From contig CAVTOG010000011.1 of assembly GCA_963736325.1 (NCBI GenBank), positions 496,001 to 560,000 on the forward strand: DNA of 64,000 nucleotides, written 5' to 3'. Below the pieces are notes generated by a model, which saw only the letters and a list, made by a program, of their open reading frames with translations, was not told the DNA's origin and ran no database searches. How positions within the stretch are numbered: the stretch's first letter is position 1; every line of letters starts with the position of its first letter. Shown piece after piece: positions 1 to 31,850 of the stretch. The stretch comes from Actinoallomurus sp963736325. Lineage in GTDB: Bacteria > Actinomycetota > Actinomycetes > Streptosporangiales > Streptosporangiaceae. The position numbers were made by a program, and so were the translations under genes.

Positions 1-3000
1 CCCGCTGCCGTTCGGCCGGGTCCAGCACCTCGATCGCGGTGACCGCGGCCTGCGGTGCGGCCAGGGCCTGCTCCAGCACCCGTACGAACCGGACCGCGAG
101 CTGTTCGACGGTGCGCCGGTCGAACAGGTCCTGCGCGTACTCCAGATACCCGCGGATCTCCCCGTTGCCGGCGGTGTCGGCCTCGATCAGCGTCACGGTG
201 AGGTCGAACTTCGCGACCTGGATCCCTTCGGCCATGTTCATGTACGGCTCGAAGGTCAGTCCGGGCGACGACAGGTCCGGCCAGATGTCCTTGTGCCAGA
301 CGAACATGACCTGGAACAGCGGGTGATAGGCCGAGGAGCGTTCCGGGTTCAGCAGCTCCACCAGCCGCTCGAACGGCACGTCCTGGTGCTCGTAGGCGGC
401 CAGCGCCTTGTCACGGACGCCGTCCACGACCTGTGCGAACGACCGGTTTCCGGACAGGTCGGCCCGCAGCACCCAGTTGTTGACGAAGAACCCGACCAGA
501 TCGTCGAGGTCCTGATCCGTACGGCCGGCGATCGGCGACCCGATCGTCACGTCGTCACCGGCGCCCAGCCTGGAAAGCAGGATCGCCAGCGCTGCCTGGA
601 ACACGATCGGCGCCGTGGCGCCGTGCTCGGTCGCCAGCCGCTCCACCGCGCCGGCGAGTTCCGCACCGATCACGAATCCGATGGTCTCCCCGCGGTAGCT
701 GGGCCGTACCGGACGTGGCCGGTCGGCAGGCAGGGCCAGCGGCTGCGGGGCACCCGCCAGCTCCTGACGCCAGTACCCGAGCTGCTCGGCGACCACGCTG
801 GAGGGATCCGACACGTCGCCCAGAAGCCGTTCCTGCCACAGCGTGTAGTCCGCGTACTGCACCGGCAACGGTGCCCACGCCGGCTCCCGGCCCTCCGCAC
901 GCGCCGCGTAAGCCGCCGCCAGATCCTGCGTCAACGGCGCCATCGAGGCACCGTCACCGGCGATGTGGTGCATCGACAGCACCAGGAATTGCTCGTCGGG
1001 CCCGCTTCGCACCACGCACGCCTGGATCGGAATCTCCGACCGGAGGTCGAAGCGGTGCTCCAGCGCCTCCACGATCGCGGCGCTCATCTCGTCCGGCTCG
1101 ACCGTGCGGGTCGGAACCTCCACCACGACCTCGTCCGGCGACAGGATCTGCTGGAAGGCCGCGCCCTGCTCGTCCTCGACACCGATCACCGTGCGCAGGC
1201 TCTCGTGCCGCAGCACCACGTCACGGAACGCGTCGGCCAGGACCTTGACGTCCACCGTCCCGTGCAGCCGCAGCACCACCGGCAGGTTGTACGTGACCGA
1301 CGGGCCCTCGAACCGGTGGAGGAACCACAACCGGCTCTGCGCGTACGACAGCGGCAACCGCTCCGGACGTGCCATCGGCTCCACGCGCGGCCGCACCTCC
1401 ACACCCGAGCCCACGTGCTCCACCAACTGTGCCACCGTCGGGTGGTCGAACACCGCCCGGATCGGCACCTCCGCCCCGAACGCCCTGCGGACCCGTCCGA
1501 TCAGCCGTGTCGCCTTGAGCGAATGACCGCCCAGGTCGAAGAAGTCGTCGTCGATGCCGACCCGCTCGACCTCCAGCACCTCGGCGAAGATCCCCGCCAG
1601 CAGCTCCTCTTCCGTCGACCGCGGCGCCCGGTACTCCCCGCTGCCGAACACCGGTTCCGGCAGCGCCGCCTTGTCCACCTTGCCGTTCGCTGTCAGCGGC
1701 AACCTGTCCAGCACCACGAACGCCGCCGGAACCATGAACTCCGGCAGCCGATCCGCCACGAATCCGCGCAGATCGGCGGTGATCGCACCGTGGTCCTCGG
1801 CACCGTCGACGACCACGTACGCGATCAGCTGCTTGGTGACCTCGCCCGCGGCCCGATCGCCTCCGCTCTCCCGCACGATCACCGCGGACCGGGTCACCAG
1901 CGGGTGCCCGGCCAGGACCGTGTCCACCTCGCCCGGCTCGATCCGGAAACCACGGATCTTCACCTGGTTGTCGACACGGCCGACGAACAGCAGCTCACCG
2001 GAGCGGTCCCAGCGAACGAGGTCGCCGGAGCGGTAGAGGCGGCTGCCGGCCGGGCCGAACGGGTTGGCCACGAACCGCGACGCCGTCAGGGACGGCCGGT
2101 CGAGGTATCCACGCGCCATGCCGTCACCGGCGATGTACAGCTCGCCGGCCACGCCGGGCGGCACCGGCAGCAGGCCGGCGCCCAGCACGTACATCCGCAT
2201 GTTGTCGAGCGGCACACCGATCGGCACACCGGCGGACACGTCCTCGTCCGGCGGCACCGCGTGCGCGAGGCAGTAGGTCGTGATCTCGGACGGGCCGTAT
2301 CCGTTGACGACGAGCGTGTCCGGGCAGTGCGTGCGCATCTGCTGCACGGTGGTGACCGGCAGCACCTCGCCGCCCGTCCACACCTGGGACAGGCCGGCCA
2401 GGCACGTCGGATCCTGCTCGACGACGGCCGCGAACAGGCCGGTCGGCACGCAGGCGCCCGACAGGCCGTGCGCGGCCACCAGGCCGCTCAGCGCCACCGC
2501 GTCGATGTTCCCCGGCGGAGCCACCACCACGAGACCACCGGCCAGCAGCGGAACCCACATCTCCCAGGTGGAGGCGTCGAACGACAGCGACGAATGCAGC
2601 AGCACCCGCTCCAGACCGGCGAACCGCCGGTCCATCGCCAGCGCCACCACATCCTCGTGGGTGATCATCAGGCCCTTCGGGCCACCCGTGGACCCGGATG
2701 TGTACATGACGAACGCCAGGCTCGACGGCAGGCACGGTCCCACGAGCGTCTCGTCGGCGTCGCCGTCGACATCGTTGAAGGTCAGCACCTCGACGCCGGT
2801 CCGCGGTACCACCCCGACCGACTCCGCCGCCGCCAGCACGAGCACCGGTTTCGTGTCGGCGAGCATGTACTCGATCCGGTCCGGCGGGTAGTTCACGTCG
2901 ATCGGCAGGTACGCGGCACCCGCCTTCAGGATCGCGAGCACCGACACGAGGAACTCGATCGACCGCGGGAACGCCAGCCCCACCACGACTTCCGGTCCGG

Positions 3001-4504
3001 CGCCGCGTCGCGCCAGCCGGGCCGCGAACCGGTCCGACCACGCGTCCAGCTCGGCATACGTCAGCGTACGGTCGCCGCTCACCACCGCCGGAGCCTCCGG
3101 CGTCCGGAGCACGTGCGCCGCGAACGTCTCCACGATCGTCGCCGGTACGCGCTCGCGCGCGGTGGCGTTCCATTCCACCAGCACCTGGTTCGAGTGCGCC
3201 TCGTCCATCATCTCGATCAGGCCCACGGGGACGTACGGGTCGTCGACGACCGAGCGTACGATGTTGAGCAACTGGTCGAGGAACAGTGACAGGTCGGTCC
3301 CGCTGGACAGCGTCGCGTTTCCGTCGACGTAGATCGACATTCCGTGACCGGGGCGCGCGTCCCCCAGCATGGTGATCGTCAAATCCTGTACGGCACCGAA
3401 TCGAAGATCGGTGATGAACCCGCGGCAATCGCCGAGATCCAGCGGCTCGACCCACGGAATGATATTCAGAATGGGTCCGAAAACACCGTTGGCGTTCGAG
3501 ACGCCGATGGCATTGCGGATATCGGAGATCTGGCACAGCCCGTGCTGCACGACAGTACGTGACTGTTCCGTCACATCCGTGGCGACCTCGACGAAGCTCG
3601 CGTCCACCGGCATCGCGACCCGCAGAGGCACCACACCCGACATCAGGCCGGGCGAAAGCGCGGTCGCGCCGGAGCGGTTGGCCCCGGCGACACAGAACAC
3701 GAATTCCCGTAGCCCGCACATCCGGTTGAAGAAGACCGCGACAGCGCCCGAGAGCAGGCCGTTGACCGACATGCCGATGGACTCGGCCACCTGCTCCCAC
3801 TCGGTCAATTCGGTCCGCGAAATGACGGCGCTACGGCGCACCAGGTCGGGGCGGTCCGAGCTCCGTTCACCGTGCAACCGGACCGGGTCCGGGAGGTCGG
3901 CGAGGTAGTCCCTCCAGAACGCCTGGTCGGCCGTGAACCGATCGGAGGCCCGATACCGGGCGTCCTCGTCGGCGATGAGACCGGCGTCGCCGAACGCCGG
4001 CTCCGTCGCCGAACGCCCCGTCCGCGACGCCGCGTACAGCTCGGCCACGCGCGCGACGAGCATGGCCATGCCGAAACCGTCGGTGACCAGGTGGTGGAAG
4101 CCCATGAAGAGCAGGAACCGCGATTCCGAGAGCCGGATCGTCCCGGCGCGTACCAGGATGTCGCGATCCAGGTCGAAGCAGCTCGCCGCGATGGACTCCA
4201 CGAGCGCCTGCGCCGCCGCTTCCGGATCGGACTCGGCGCTGACGTCGTGGTGGAACGGTGCCCATTCGCCGGCGTCGACGACGACCTGGCGGAGCCCGTC
4301 CTCGAACTCCCGGAAATTGACCCGAAGGTTTTCGGCTTCGTTCAGCAGCGTTCGGAATGCGTTGTCGAACAAGGCGATGTCGATGTCGCCCTGCAGGTCG
4401 GCGACCAGACATGGGTTATTGGGGTTGTCCGGCGTCAGACGCTGCGCCAGCCACATCTCCTTCTGCGCCGACGACATACCGAACGAACGCGAAGGAAGCA
4501 TCAT
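1..4504 (-). CDS. NRPS2, nonribosomal peptide synthetase (C-A-T-C..., 3' end outside window)
   Basis: The reading frame stays open to the window edge, so about 1,500 residues of a longer protein are visible. It begins ATG ATG at 4504, 5 nt after a GAGAGG-type ribosome site. Order: C1 (HHLVTDG near residue 138); A (SFDASTWEMW; YTSGSTGGPKG near residue 600; YRSGDLVRW; NGKVDKAAL); T (GGHSLKA, phosphopantetheine Ser at 1520-1522, residue 995); C2 (HHIAGDG near residue 1180; interface motif IAGRTDQDLDDLVGFFVN). My reading of the A-domain pocket is D-A-W-A-W-G-G-T-Y, close to valine/leucine-type codes, so an aliphatic or beta-hydroxylated aliphatic residue is plausible but unproven. C1 is divergent from C2 and follows the terminal PKS ACP, so it probably joins the polyketide chain to this first amino acid. 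At least one more module should follow beyond position 1. Confidence 0.93.
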   Translation of the reverse strand, partial: MMLPSRSFGMSSAQKEMWLAQRLTPDNPNNPCLVADLQGDIDIALFDNAFRTLLNEAENLRVNFREFEDGLRQVVVDAGEWAPFHHDVSAESDPEAAAQALVESIAASCFDLDRDILVRAGTIRLSESRFLLFMGFHHLVTDGFGMAMLVARVAELYAASRTGRSATEPAFGDAGLIADEDARYRASDRFTADQAFWRDYLADLPDPVRLHGERSSDRPDLVRRSAVISRTELTEWEQVAESIGMSVNGLLSGAVAVFFNRMCGLREFVFCVAGANRSGATALSPGLMSGVVPLRVAMPVDASFVEVATDVTEQSRTVVQHGLCQISDIRNAIGVSNANGVFGPILNIIPWVEPLDLGDCRGFITDLRFGAVQDLTITMLGDARPGHGMSIYVDGNATLSSGTDLSLFLDQLLNIVRSVVDDPYVPVGLIEMMDEAHSNQVLVEWNATARERVPATIVETFAAHVLRTPEAPAVVSGDRTLTYAELDAWSDRFAARLARRGAGPEVVVGLAFPRSIEFLVSVLAILKAGAAYLPIDVNYPPDRIEYMLADTKPVLVLAAAESVGVVPRTGVEVLTFNDVDGDADETLVGPCLPSSLAFVMYTSGSTGGPKGLMITHEDVVALAMDRRFAGLERVLLHSSLSFDASTWEMWVPLLAGGLVVVAPPGNIDAVALSGLVAAHGLSGACVPTGLFAAVVEQDPTCLAGLSQVWTGGEVLPVTTVQQMRTHCPDTLVVNGYGPSEITTYCLAHAVPPDEDVSAGVPIGVPLDNMRMYVLGAGLLPVPPGVAGELYIAGDGMARGYLDRPSLTASRFVANPFGPAGSRLYRSGDLVRWDRSGELLFVGRVDNQVKIRGFRIEPGEVDTVLAGHPLVTRSAVIVRESGGDRAAGEVTKQLIAYVVVDGAEDHGAITADLRGFVADRLPEFMVPAAFVVLDRLPLTANGKVDKAALPEPVFGSGEYRAPRSTEEELLAGIFAEVLEVERVGIDDDFFDLGGHSLKATRLIGRVRRAFGAEVPIRAVFDHPTVAQLVEHVGSGVEVRPRVEPMARPERLPLSYAQSRLWFLHRFEGPSVTYNLPVVLRLHGTVDVKVLADAFRDVVLRHESLRTVIGVEDEQGAAFQQILSPDEVVVEVPTRTVEPDEMSAAIVEALEHRFDLRSEIPIQACVVRSGPDEQFLVLSMHHIAGDGASMAPLTQDLAAAYAARAEGREPAWAPLPVQYADYTLWQERLLGDVSDPSSVVAEQLGYWRQELAGAPQPLALPADRPRPVRPSYRGETIGFVIGAELAGAVERLATEHGATAPIVFQAALAILLSRLGAGDDVTIGSPIAGRTDQDLDDLVGFFVNNWVLRADLSGNRSFAQVVDGVRDKALAAYEHQDVPFERLVELLNPERSSAYHPLFQVMFVWHKDIWPDLSSPGLTFEPYMNMAEGIQVAKFDLTVTLIEADTAGNGEIRGYLEYAQDLFDRRTVEQLAVRFVRVLEQALAAPQAAVTAIEVLDPAERQR

Positions 4505-4737
4505 TACCCTCTCGGAAATCGCACGGCAATCAGCATTCGCCGCTGCGCCCACAATTTACTGCCGGGAGCTCATTCCGATCAACCTGGTCAACGACGGGTC
4601 GACCGCGCAGGAAATGACTACGGATTAAGCACCGACAACGGGTCATATCCTCGAAATATCGAAGCTTGGTCGGGTGCGGATCTTCCGCACCCGACCTCGA
4701 GTGAGGTACGTCCGGTCGGCGAAGGCCATGCCTTGCG
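4505..4737. other. Intergenic region between PKS3 and NRPS2
   Basis: This 233-bp gap is more AT-rich than the flanking genes. It contains the hairpin at 4668-4696 and about 160 bp of leader before the NRPS2 start. No coding sequence is recognised. The hairpin suggests that NRPS2 is read from its own promoter here, or that its expression is attenuated; I could not pick out reliable -35/-10 boxes. Confidence 0.5.
4668..4696 (-). terminator. Hairpin with 13-bp perfect stem, 3-nt loop
   Basis: The left arm is 4668-4680, the loop TCT (AGA on the minus strand) and the right arm 4684-4696, with no mismatch. It lies 42 bp past the PKS3 stop, where a terminator would sit, and 164 bp upstream of NRPS2. 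No clear U-run follows, which is usual for actinomycetes. The inner 17 bp, GTGCGGA-AGA-TCCGCAC on the minus strand, recur in the hairpin at 63846-63876. Confidence 0.7.
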
Positions 4738-7700
4738 CTAGACCAGTTCCCTTTCCTCGGTGGACGCCGGAATCAATTGCTGCCGAATATGCTCGGCGAG
4801 GGTCTCGGATGTCGGGTTACTGTAGACGAGCATCGCGGGCAGCACCAGGCCGGTCGCGGCCTGCAGGCGGTTGCGCAACTTGATGCCACCCAGCGAGTCC
4901 AGACCGAGATTCTGGATGGGCGTTTCCGCGTCCACCGCGTCGGCGCGATCGTGGCCCAGCACCACCGCCACCTGCGCGGACACCAGCTCGACCAGCTGCC
5001 GGAGCTGCTGGGCCTCGTCCATGCCCCGCAGCCGTGACACCAGCTGCGACACCGACTCCCCGGCCGCCGCGGTCCGGCGCGCCGCTGGCACGAGCTCTGC
5101 CAGCAGTGGCGCCAGCTCCCCCGCCCCCGCCAGCCGCCGCAACGCGGACAGGTCCCACCGCACGCCGACCAGGTGCGCCGCCGGAGCCGACAGAGCGGCG
5201 TCGAACAACCCCATCGCCTGATCGGTGCCGAGGGCCAGCACGCCCTCCTTGCGCGTCGACGCGACCTCTTCGGAACCCAGGTGGCCGGTCATCCCGCTGT
5301 CCAGCGCCCACAGGCCCCATGAGACCGACTGCGCCGCAAGCCCCGACTCTCGCCGGTACACCGCCAGCGCGTCCAGGAACGCGTTCGCCGCCGCGTAGTT
5401 GCCCTGCCCCGGAGTACCGAGCACGCCGGACAGCGACGACACCAGGGCGAACAGGTCCAGGCCCAGGTCCTTGGTGGCCTCGTGCAGGTACCAGGCCGCA
5501 TCGGCCTTGGGCGCCAGCACGCCGTCCACCCGCTCCGGGGTCAGCGAACCGATCACCCCGTCGTCCAGCACACCCGCGGCGTGCACCACGCCGCGCAACA
5601 CGAACCCTTCCGGCACCGAGGCCACCAGGTCCGCGACCGCCGACCGGTCCGACACGTCACACGCCACGACCCGCACGACGGCGCCGGCGGCCTCCAGCTC
5701 GTCCACGAACTCCGGGACCCCTTCGACGGCCGCGCCCCGGCGGCCGGCCAGCACCACGCAGCCCGCGCCATGCGACTCCACCAGCCGTCGCGCCAACGCC
5801 TTGCCCACACCGCCGGTACCGCCGGTCACGATCACCGCGCCGCCCGACAGATCCGCGAGCCCCGCACCGCCGTCGGCCGGCGGCGCCACGGCGCGCGCGA
5901 GCCGGGCGGCGTGCGCCACACCGCCGCGCACCATCAGCTGCGGCTCGTCCGACGCCACCAGGCCGGCCACATCCCCGGCGCCCGTTTCCGCGTCGGTGTC
6001 GACCAGCACGATCCGACCCGGGTTCTCGGACTGCGCCGACCGCACCAGACCCCACACCGCCGAGGCCGCCACATCCGCCACGCTCTCGCCCGGCAGAGCC
6101 ATCGCGCCCCGCGTCACGACCACCAGCGTCGAGCCCGCGAAACGCTCCGACGCCAGCCACGACCGCACCACACTCAGCGCCTGATGCGCCCCGGCACGTA
6201 CCTCCCCCACCACATCAGGATCCGGTCCCGACACCCGCTCCCACACCACCACCGACGGCACCGCGGAGTCCAGACCGCCCTCCGATCCGAGGTCCACCTC
6301 GTCCCAGCGGGCGCACGACACGGCCTCGGAAGCGGCTCCCGGCACCGGCGTCCAGCGCACCTCGAACAGACCGTCCGGACCGGTACTCGCGGCCGCCGAT
6401 GCCAGCGCCTGCCTCGAGACCGGCCGCGTCACCAGCGAGTCGACGCTCAGCACCAAGGCGCCGGTCTCGTCGGCCACCCGCACCGACATCGCCTCGTCAC
6501 CGGCCGGGCTGATCCGCACCCGCACCGTGGAAGCGCCCACCGCGTGCAACGACACTCCCTCCCACAAGAACGGAACCCGCACCTCCTCGGCGCCGGCGTC
6601 CACAGCGGTGTCCGAGCCCACCGCGGCCAGCAGCGGAGCGTGCACCACGGCGTCCAGCAGCGCCGGGTGGATACCGAATCCGTCCACATCCACCCCGGCC
6701 GGGATACCGACCTCGGCGAAGACCTCCGGCCCGCGCCGCCACACCGCACGCACTCCCTGGAACGCCGGTCCATATCCGTAGCCCTGCCCGGCCAGCGCCG
6801 CGTAAGCCGCCTGGACATCGACCGCCCGCGCACCGGCCGGAGGCCAGCGCTTCAGCCCGAACGACGGTCCGGCCTCGGCGGACCGCGGTGTCACCACCGC
6901 CTGCGCGTGCAGAGTCCACGACGCCTCAACGTCATCCGCGGGACGGGAATGGAACGTCACCGCCCGTTCACCGGATTCGTCCGCCTCGGTGACGGCGACG
7001 TTGAGCTGCACCTCACCACCTGGCGGCATCACCAGCGGCTGCTGCAACGCCAGCTCCCGCACGACCGAACAGCCCACCTGGTCCCCGGCGTACATCGCCA
7101 GCTCGACGAACCCGGCGCCCGGCAGGATCACGTGTCCCAGCACTGCATGGTCGGCCAGCCACGAATGCGTCCGCAGCGACTCCCTGCCCGTCAGCAGCAC
7201 CCCGCCGAAGGCCGGCAGCTCCACCATGGCCCCCAGCATGGGATGCCCGGCCGCGTCCAACCCCGCGGACCCGACATCGCCGGACGCCACCGACGGCATG
7301 ATCCAGTACCGCTCGTCCTGGAACTGGTAGGTCGGCACCTCGACCCACCGGCCACCGGCGCTGAACTCGGCCCAGTCGACCGGCCCGCCGGACACCTGGA
7401 GCTCGGCCGCGGAGCGTACGAACCGCTCCAGTCCGCCTTCGCCACGGCGCAGCGTGCCCACGATGGTCGCGGCCCCGACCGTCTCGCACGTCTCTTCCAG
7501 GCCCACGGTCAGCACGGGATGGGCACTGACCTCGACGAAGAATCCGTGCTTGTCCTTCATCGCGGCGCGTGTGGCCTTCTCGAAGCACACGGTCTCCCGC
7601 ATGCTCTCGTACCAGTAATCCGCGGTCAGCTCGGCCGTGTCCAGGAGCGCGCCGGTCACCGTGGAGTAGAACGGGATCGTCGACGAACGCGGCGCGACGT

Positions 7701-10023
7701 CGGCCAGCGACGCCAGCACCCGCTCGCGCAGCAGCTCCATCTGCGGCGAGTGCGAGGCGTAGTCCACCGCGATCCGCCGGAACTTGATCCCGTCGGCCTC
7801 GCAGCCGGCCAGGAACTCCTCCACCTCGGCGTACGGCCCGGACACTACCGTCGTCGACGGGTTGTTCACCGCCGCGACCGCGAGGGTCTTCGACTCCTCC
7901 AGCTTCGCCCGTACGACATCGACCGGGGCGATGACCGACACCATCGTGCCGGTGCCGGCGACCTCCGTCAGGGCCATCGACCGCAGCAGCACGATCCGTG
8001 CCGCGTCCTGGAGGCTCAGGGCTCCGGCGACGTAGGCGGCGGCGATCTCACCCTGCGAGTGACCGATGACCGCGTCCGGCACGACCCCGACCGACCGCCA
8101 CAGCCCGGCCAGCGACACCATGATCGCGAACAGCACCGGCTGGATCACGTCCACCCGGTCGATGTCCGGGCTCCCCGGCACGCCGTTCACCACGTCCAGC
8201 AGCGACCAGTCGACGAACTCGGCGAACGCCTCCGCGCACCGGCTCATCTCCGCCGCGAACACCGGCGAGGACTCTGTCAGTTCCCGCCCCATCCCCAGCC
8301 ACTGAGAGCCCTGACCCGGAAACACGAACACCACACCACCGGTGGTGTGCGCGGACCCGGTCACCACACCCGGGTAGTCCCGGCCCGCGGCGAGACCGGC
8401 CAATGCCGCCGCCAGATCCTCCCGGTCCTTGCCGAACACCACCGCTCGATGCTCGAACGCCGACCGCCGCGACAACGCCAGCGCCACGTCGGCCGGCTCC
8501 GGGCCGGTCCCGGCCCGGCCCAGCCAGTCCAGCAACGCCTGCGCCTGACCCGTCAGAGCCTCCACCGACTTGGCCGACAACGTCCACGGCATCACCGCCG
8601 GTTCGTGGCCGCCGGCCTCAGACGGCTCCGGCTCGGCCGGCCCCTGCTCGAGGATCAGATGCGCGTTCGTGCCGCTGATACCGAAGGAAGACACACCGGC
8701 ACGGCGCGGACCATCGGAGTCCTGCCAGTCCCGCGCCTCGGTGAGCAGCTCCACCGCGCCCTCCGACCAATCGATGATCGGCGAGGGCTCGTCCACGTGC
8801 AGCGTCGGCGGCAGCACCCCGTGCCGCATCGCCATCACCATCTTGATCACACCCGCGGCGCCCGCGGCCGCCTGGGTGTGACCGAAGTTCGACTTGATCG
8901 ACCCCAGCCACAGTGGGCGATCCTCCGGACGATCCTGACCGTACGTCGCCATCAACGCCTGCGCCTCGATCGGATCGCCCAGCCTCGTGCCGGTGCCGTG
9001 CGCCTCCACGTAGTCCACATCCGCGCACGACAGCCCCGAGTCCGCCAGCGCCTGCCGGATCACACGCTGCTGCGACGGACCGTTCGGCGCCGTCAGACCG
9101 TTCGACGCGCCGTCCTGGTTGACCGCGCTCCCCTTGATCACCGCAAGCACCGGGTGCCCGTTACGCCGTGCGTCCGACAACCGCTCCACCAGCACCACTC
9201 CGGCGCCCTCGGCCCACCCCGTACCGTCCGCGGCCGCCGCGAACGACTTGCACCGCCCGTCGGCCGCCAGCCCCCGCTGCCGGGAGAACTCGACGAACGT
9301 GTACGGCGTCGCCATCACCGTCACGCCACCGGCCAGCGCCAGATCGCACTCGCCCGCCCGCAGCGCCTGCCTCGCCCAGTGCAACGCCACCAGCGACGAC
9401 GAACACGCCGTGTCCACCGTCACCGCCGGGCCCTCCAGCCCGAGCGTGTACGCCACCCGGCCCGACGTCACACTGCCGGCGCTGCCGCTCCCGAGCAGCC
9501 CCTCCAGTTCGGCGGGCACGGACGACGTCTGGGTCCCGTAGTCGTGGTACATGAGCCCCGTGAACACGCCGGTACGGCTCCCCCGCAGCGAAACCGGATC
9601 GATCCCGGCCCGCTCGATCGCCTCCCACGACGTCTCCAGCATCAACCGCTGCTGCGGATCCATCGCCAGCGCCTCATTAGGGCTGATCTCGAAGAAGCCC
9701 GGATCGAAGCCAGCCGCGTCGTAAAGGAACCCGCCGTGCCGGCTGTAGGAGGTGCCCAGGCGCTCCGGATCCGGGTCGTACAGCCTCTCGACATCCCACC
9801 CACGATCCGGCGGGAACTCCCCCACCGCGTCACACCCGTCCGCCACCAGCCGCCACAGGCCCTCTGGTGAGACCACTCCACCGGGGAAGCGACACGCCAT
9901 CCCCACGATCGCGACCGGCTCGCGCGCGGCCTCGGCCAGCGAGCGGTTCTGCTCGCGCAGACGCTGCGTCTCCTTCAACGCCGAACGCAGGGCGTCGATG
10001 AGCTTGGGGTTGTCCTCAGCCAT
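4738..10023 (-). CDS. PKS3, single-module type I polyketide synthase (module 8: KS-AT-DH-KR-ACP)
   Basis: A 1,761-residue protein performing the eighth chain extension. The start is ATG at 10023 after a GAGG site; an in-frame upstream extension lacks PKS character. Residues 1-35 form a charged N-terminal docking helix. KS follows (VDTACSSSL near residue 207), then AT with GHSQGE near 655 and YASH near 755, the methylmalonyl-CoA signature and the only one in this cluster. DH has HAVLGHVILP near 960 and HPALLDA. KR has TGGTGGVG near 1400, the LDD motif of B-type ketoreductases and the active Tyr in GQGNYAAAN. The ACP Ser is residue 1710 (4894-4896, GLDSLGG). The predicted step is a 2-methyl-2,3-ene. 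There is no thioesterase and almost no C-terminal docking tail, so the chain should move to the C domain of NRPS2. Confidence 0.95.
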   Translation of the reverse strand: MAEDNPKLIDALRSALKETQRLREQNRSLAEAAREPVAIVGMACRFPGGVVSPEGLWRLVADGCDAVGEFPPDRGWDVERLYDPDPERLGTSYSRHGGFLYDAAGFDPGFFEISPNEALAMDPQQRLMLETSWEAIERAGIDPVSLRGSRTGVFTGLMYHDYGTQTSSVPAELEGLLGSGSAGSVTSGRVAYTLGLEGPAVTVDTACSSSLVALHWARQALRAGECDLALAGGVTVMATPYTFVEFSRQRGLAADGRCKSFAAAADGTGWAEGAGVVLVERLSDARRNGHPVLAVIKGSAVNQDGASNGLTAPNGPSQQRVIRQALADSGLSCADVDYVEAHGTGTRLGDPIEAQALMATYGQDRPEDRPLWLGSIKSNFGHTQAAAGAAGVIKMVMAMRHGVLPPTLHVDEPSPIIDWSEGAVELLTEARDWQDSDGPRRAGVSSFGISGTNAHLILEQGPAEPEPSEAGGHEPAVMPWTLSAKSVEALTGQAQALLDWLGRAGTGPEPADVALALSRRSAFEHRAVVFGKDREDLAAALAGLAAGRDYPGVVTGSAHTTGGVVFVFPGQGSQWLGMGRELTESSPVFAAEMSRCAEAFAEFVDWSLLDVVNGVPGSPDIDRVDVIQPVLFAIMVSLAGLWRSVGVVPDAVIGHSQGEIAAAYVAGALSLQDAARIVLLRSMALTEVAGTGTMVSVIAPVDVVRAKLEESKTLAVAAVNNPSTTVVSGPYAEVEEFLAGCEADGIKFRRIAVDYASHSPQMELLRERVLASLADVAPRSSTIPFYSTVTGALLDTAELTADYWYESMRETVCFEKATRAAMKDKHGFFVEVSAHPVLTVGLEETCETVGAATIVGTLRRGEGGLERFVRSAAELQVSGGPVDWAEFSAGGRWVEVPTYQFQDERYWIMPSVASGDVGSAGLDAAGHPMLGAMVELPAFGGVLLTGRESLRTHSWLADHAVLGHVILPGAGFVELAMYAGDQVGCSVVRELALQQPLVMPPGGEVQLNVAVTEADESGERAVTFHSRPADDVEASWTLHAQAVVTPRSAEAGPSFGLKRWPPAGARAVDVQAAYAALAGQGYGYGPAFQGVRAVWRRGPEVFAEVGIPAGVDVDGFGIHPALLDAVVHAPLLAAVGSDTAVDAGAEEVRVPFLWEGVSLHAVGASTVRVRISPAGDEAMSVRVADETGALVLSVDSLVTRPVSRQALASAAASTGPDGLFEVRWTPVPGAASEAVSCARWDEVDLGSEGGLDSAVPSVVVWERVSGPDPDVVGEVRAGAHQALSVVRSWLASERFAGSTLVVVTRGAMALPGESVADVAASAVWGLVRSAQSENPGRIVLVDTDAETGAGDVAGLVASDEPQLMVRGGVAHAARLARAVAPPADGGAGLADLSGGAVIVTGGTGGVGKALARRLVESHGAGCVVLAGRRGAAVEGVPEFVDELEAAGAVVRVVACDVSDRSAVADLVASVPEGFVLRGVVHAAGVLDDGVIGSLTPERVDGVLAPKADAAWYLHEATKDLGLDLFALVSSLSGVLGTPGQGNYAAANAFLDALAVYRRESGLAAQSVSWGLWALDSGMTGHLGSEEVASTRKEGVLALGTDQAMGLFDAALSAPAAHLVGVRWDLSALRRLAGAGELAPLLAELVPAARRTAAAGESVSQLVSRLRGMDEAQQLRQLVELVSAQVAVVLGHDRADAVDAETPIQNLGLDSLGGIKLRNRLQAATGLVLPAMLVYSNPTSETLAEHIRQQLIPASTEERELV

Positions 10024-10258
10024 TCTTGCCTCGTGCTCTTCGCGATTTACGTGCGTCTCATAGCGGGAGCGACCGGAGAAAGTCCGCGGACCGGCTGCGC
10101 GAGGAAAGCAGACCAGACGGATCCGCGCTTCCGGCGAAAGGGGAAACCTTCGCACCCCTGGTCACTTGGTCAGTCTTCTGACGGGGCACGTTTGGGCGCA
10201 AGACCCCTGCACCCCCTGCCCGTCCCAGGCCGTCTCCGGCCACGGTCCGCGGGGGCGA
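10024..10258. other. Intergenic region between PKS2 and PKS3
   Basis: This 235-bp gap has the GAGG ribosome site of PKS3 just above 10023. The only inverted repeats I find are short (GTCAG-N4-CTGAC, 5 bp, and GGCCG-N4-CGGCC, 5 bp), too weak to call terminators. The gap is long enough for a promoter, but none can be defined by eye. Confidence 0.4.

Positions 10259-31850
<21,592 letters not shown>

Noticed and set aside
5482..9870. Very long open frames on the plus strand (also 293-3289, 17114-20371, 25526-28357, 54208-57312)
   Set aside because: They lie exactly opposite PKS or NRPS domains, are rich in Arg, His, Pro and Gln, and show no family motif. They are antisense shadows common in high-GC DNA.
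10150..10258. Terminator after PKS2
   Set aside because: Only 5-bp stems can be formed, too weak to call.
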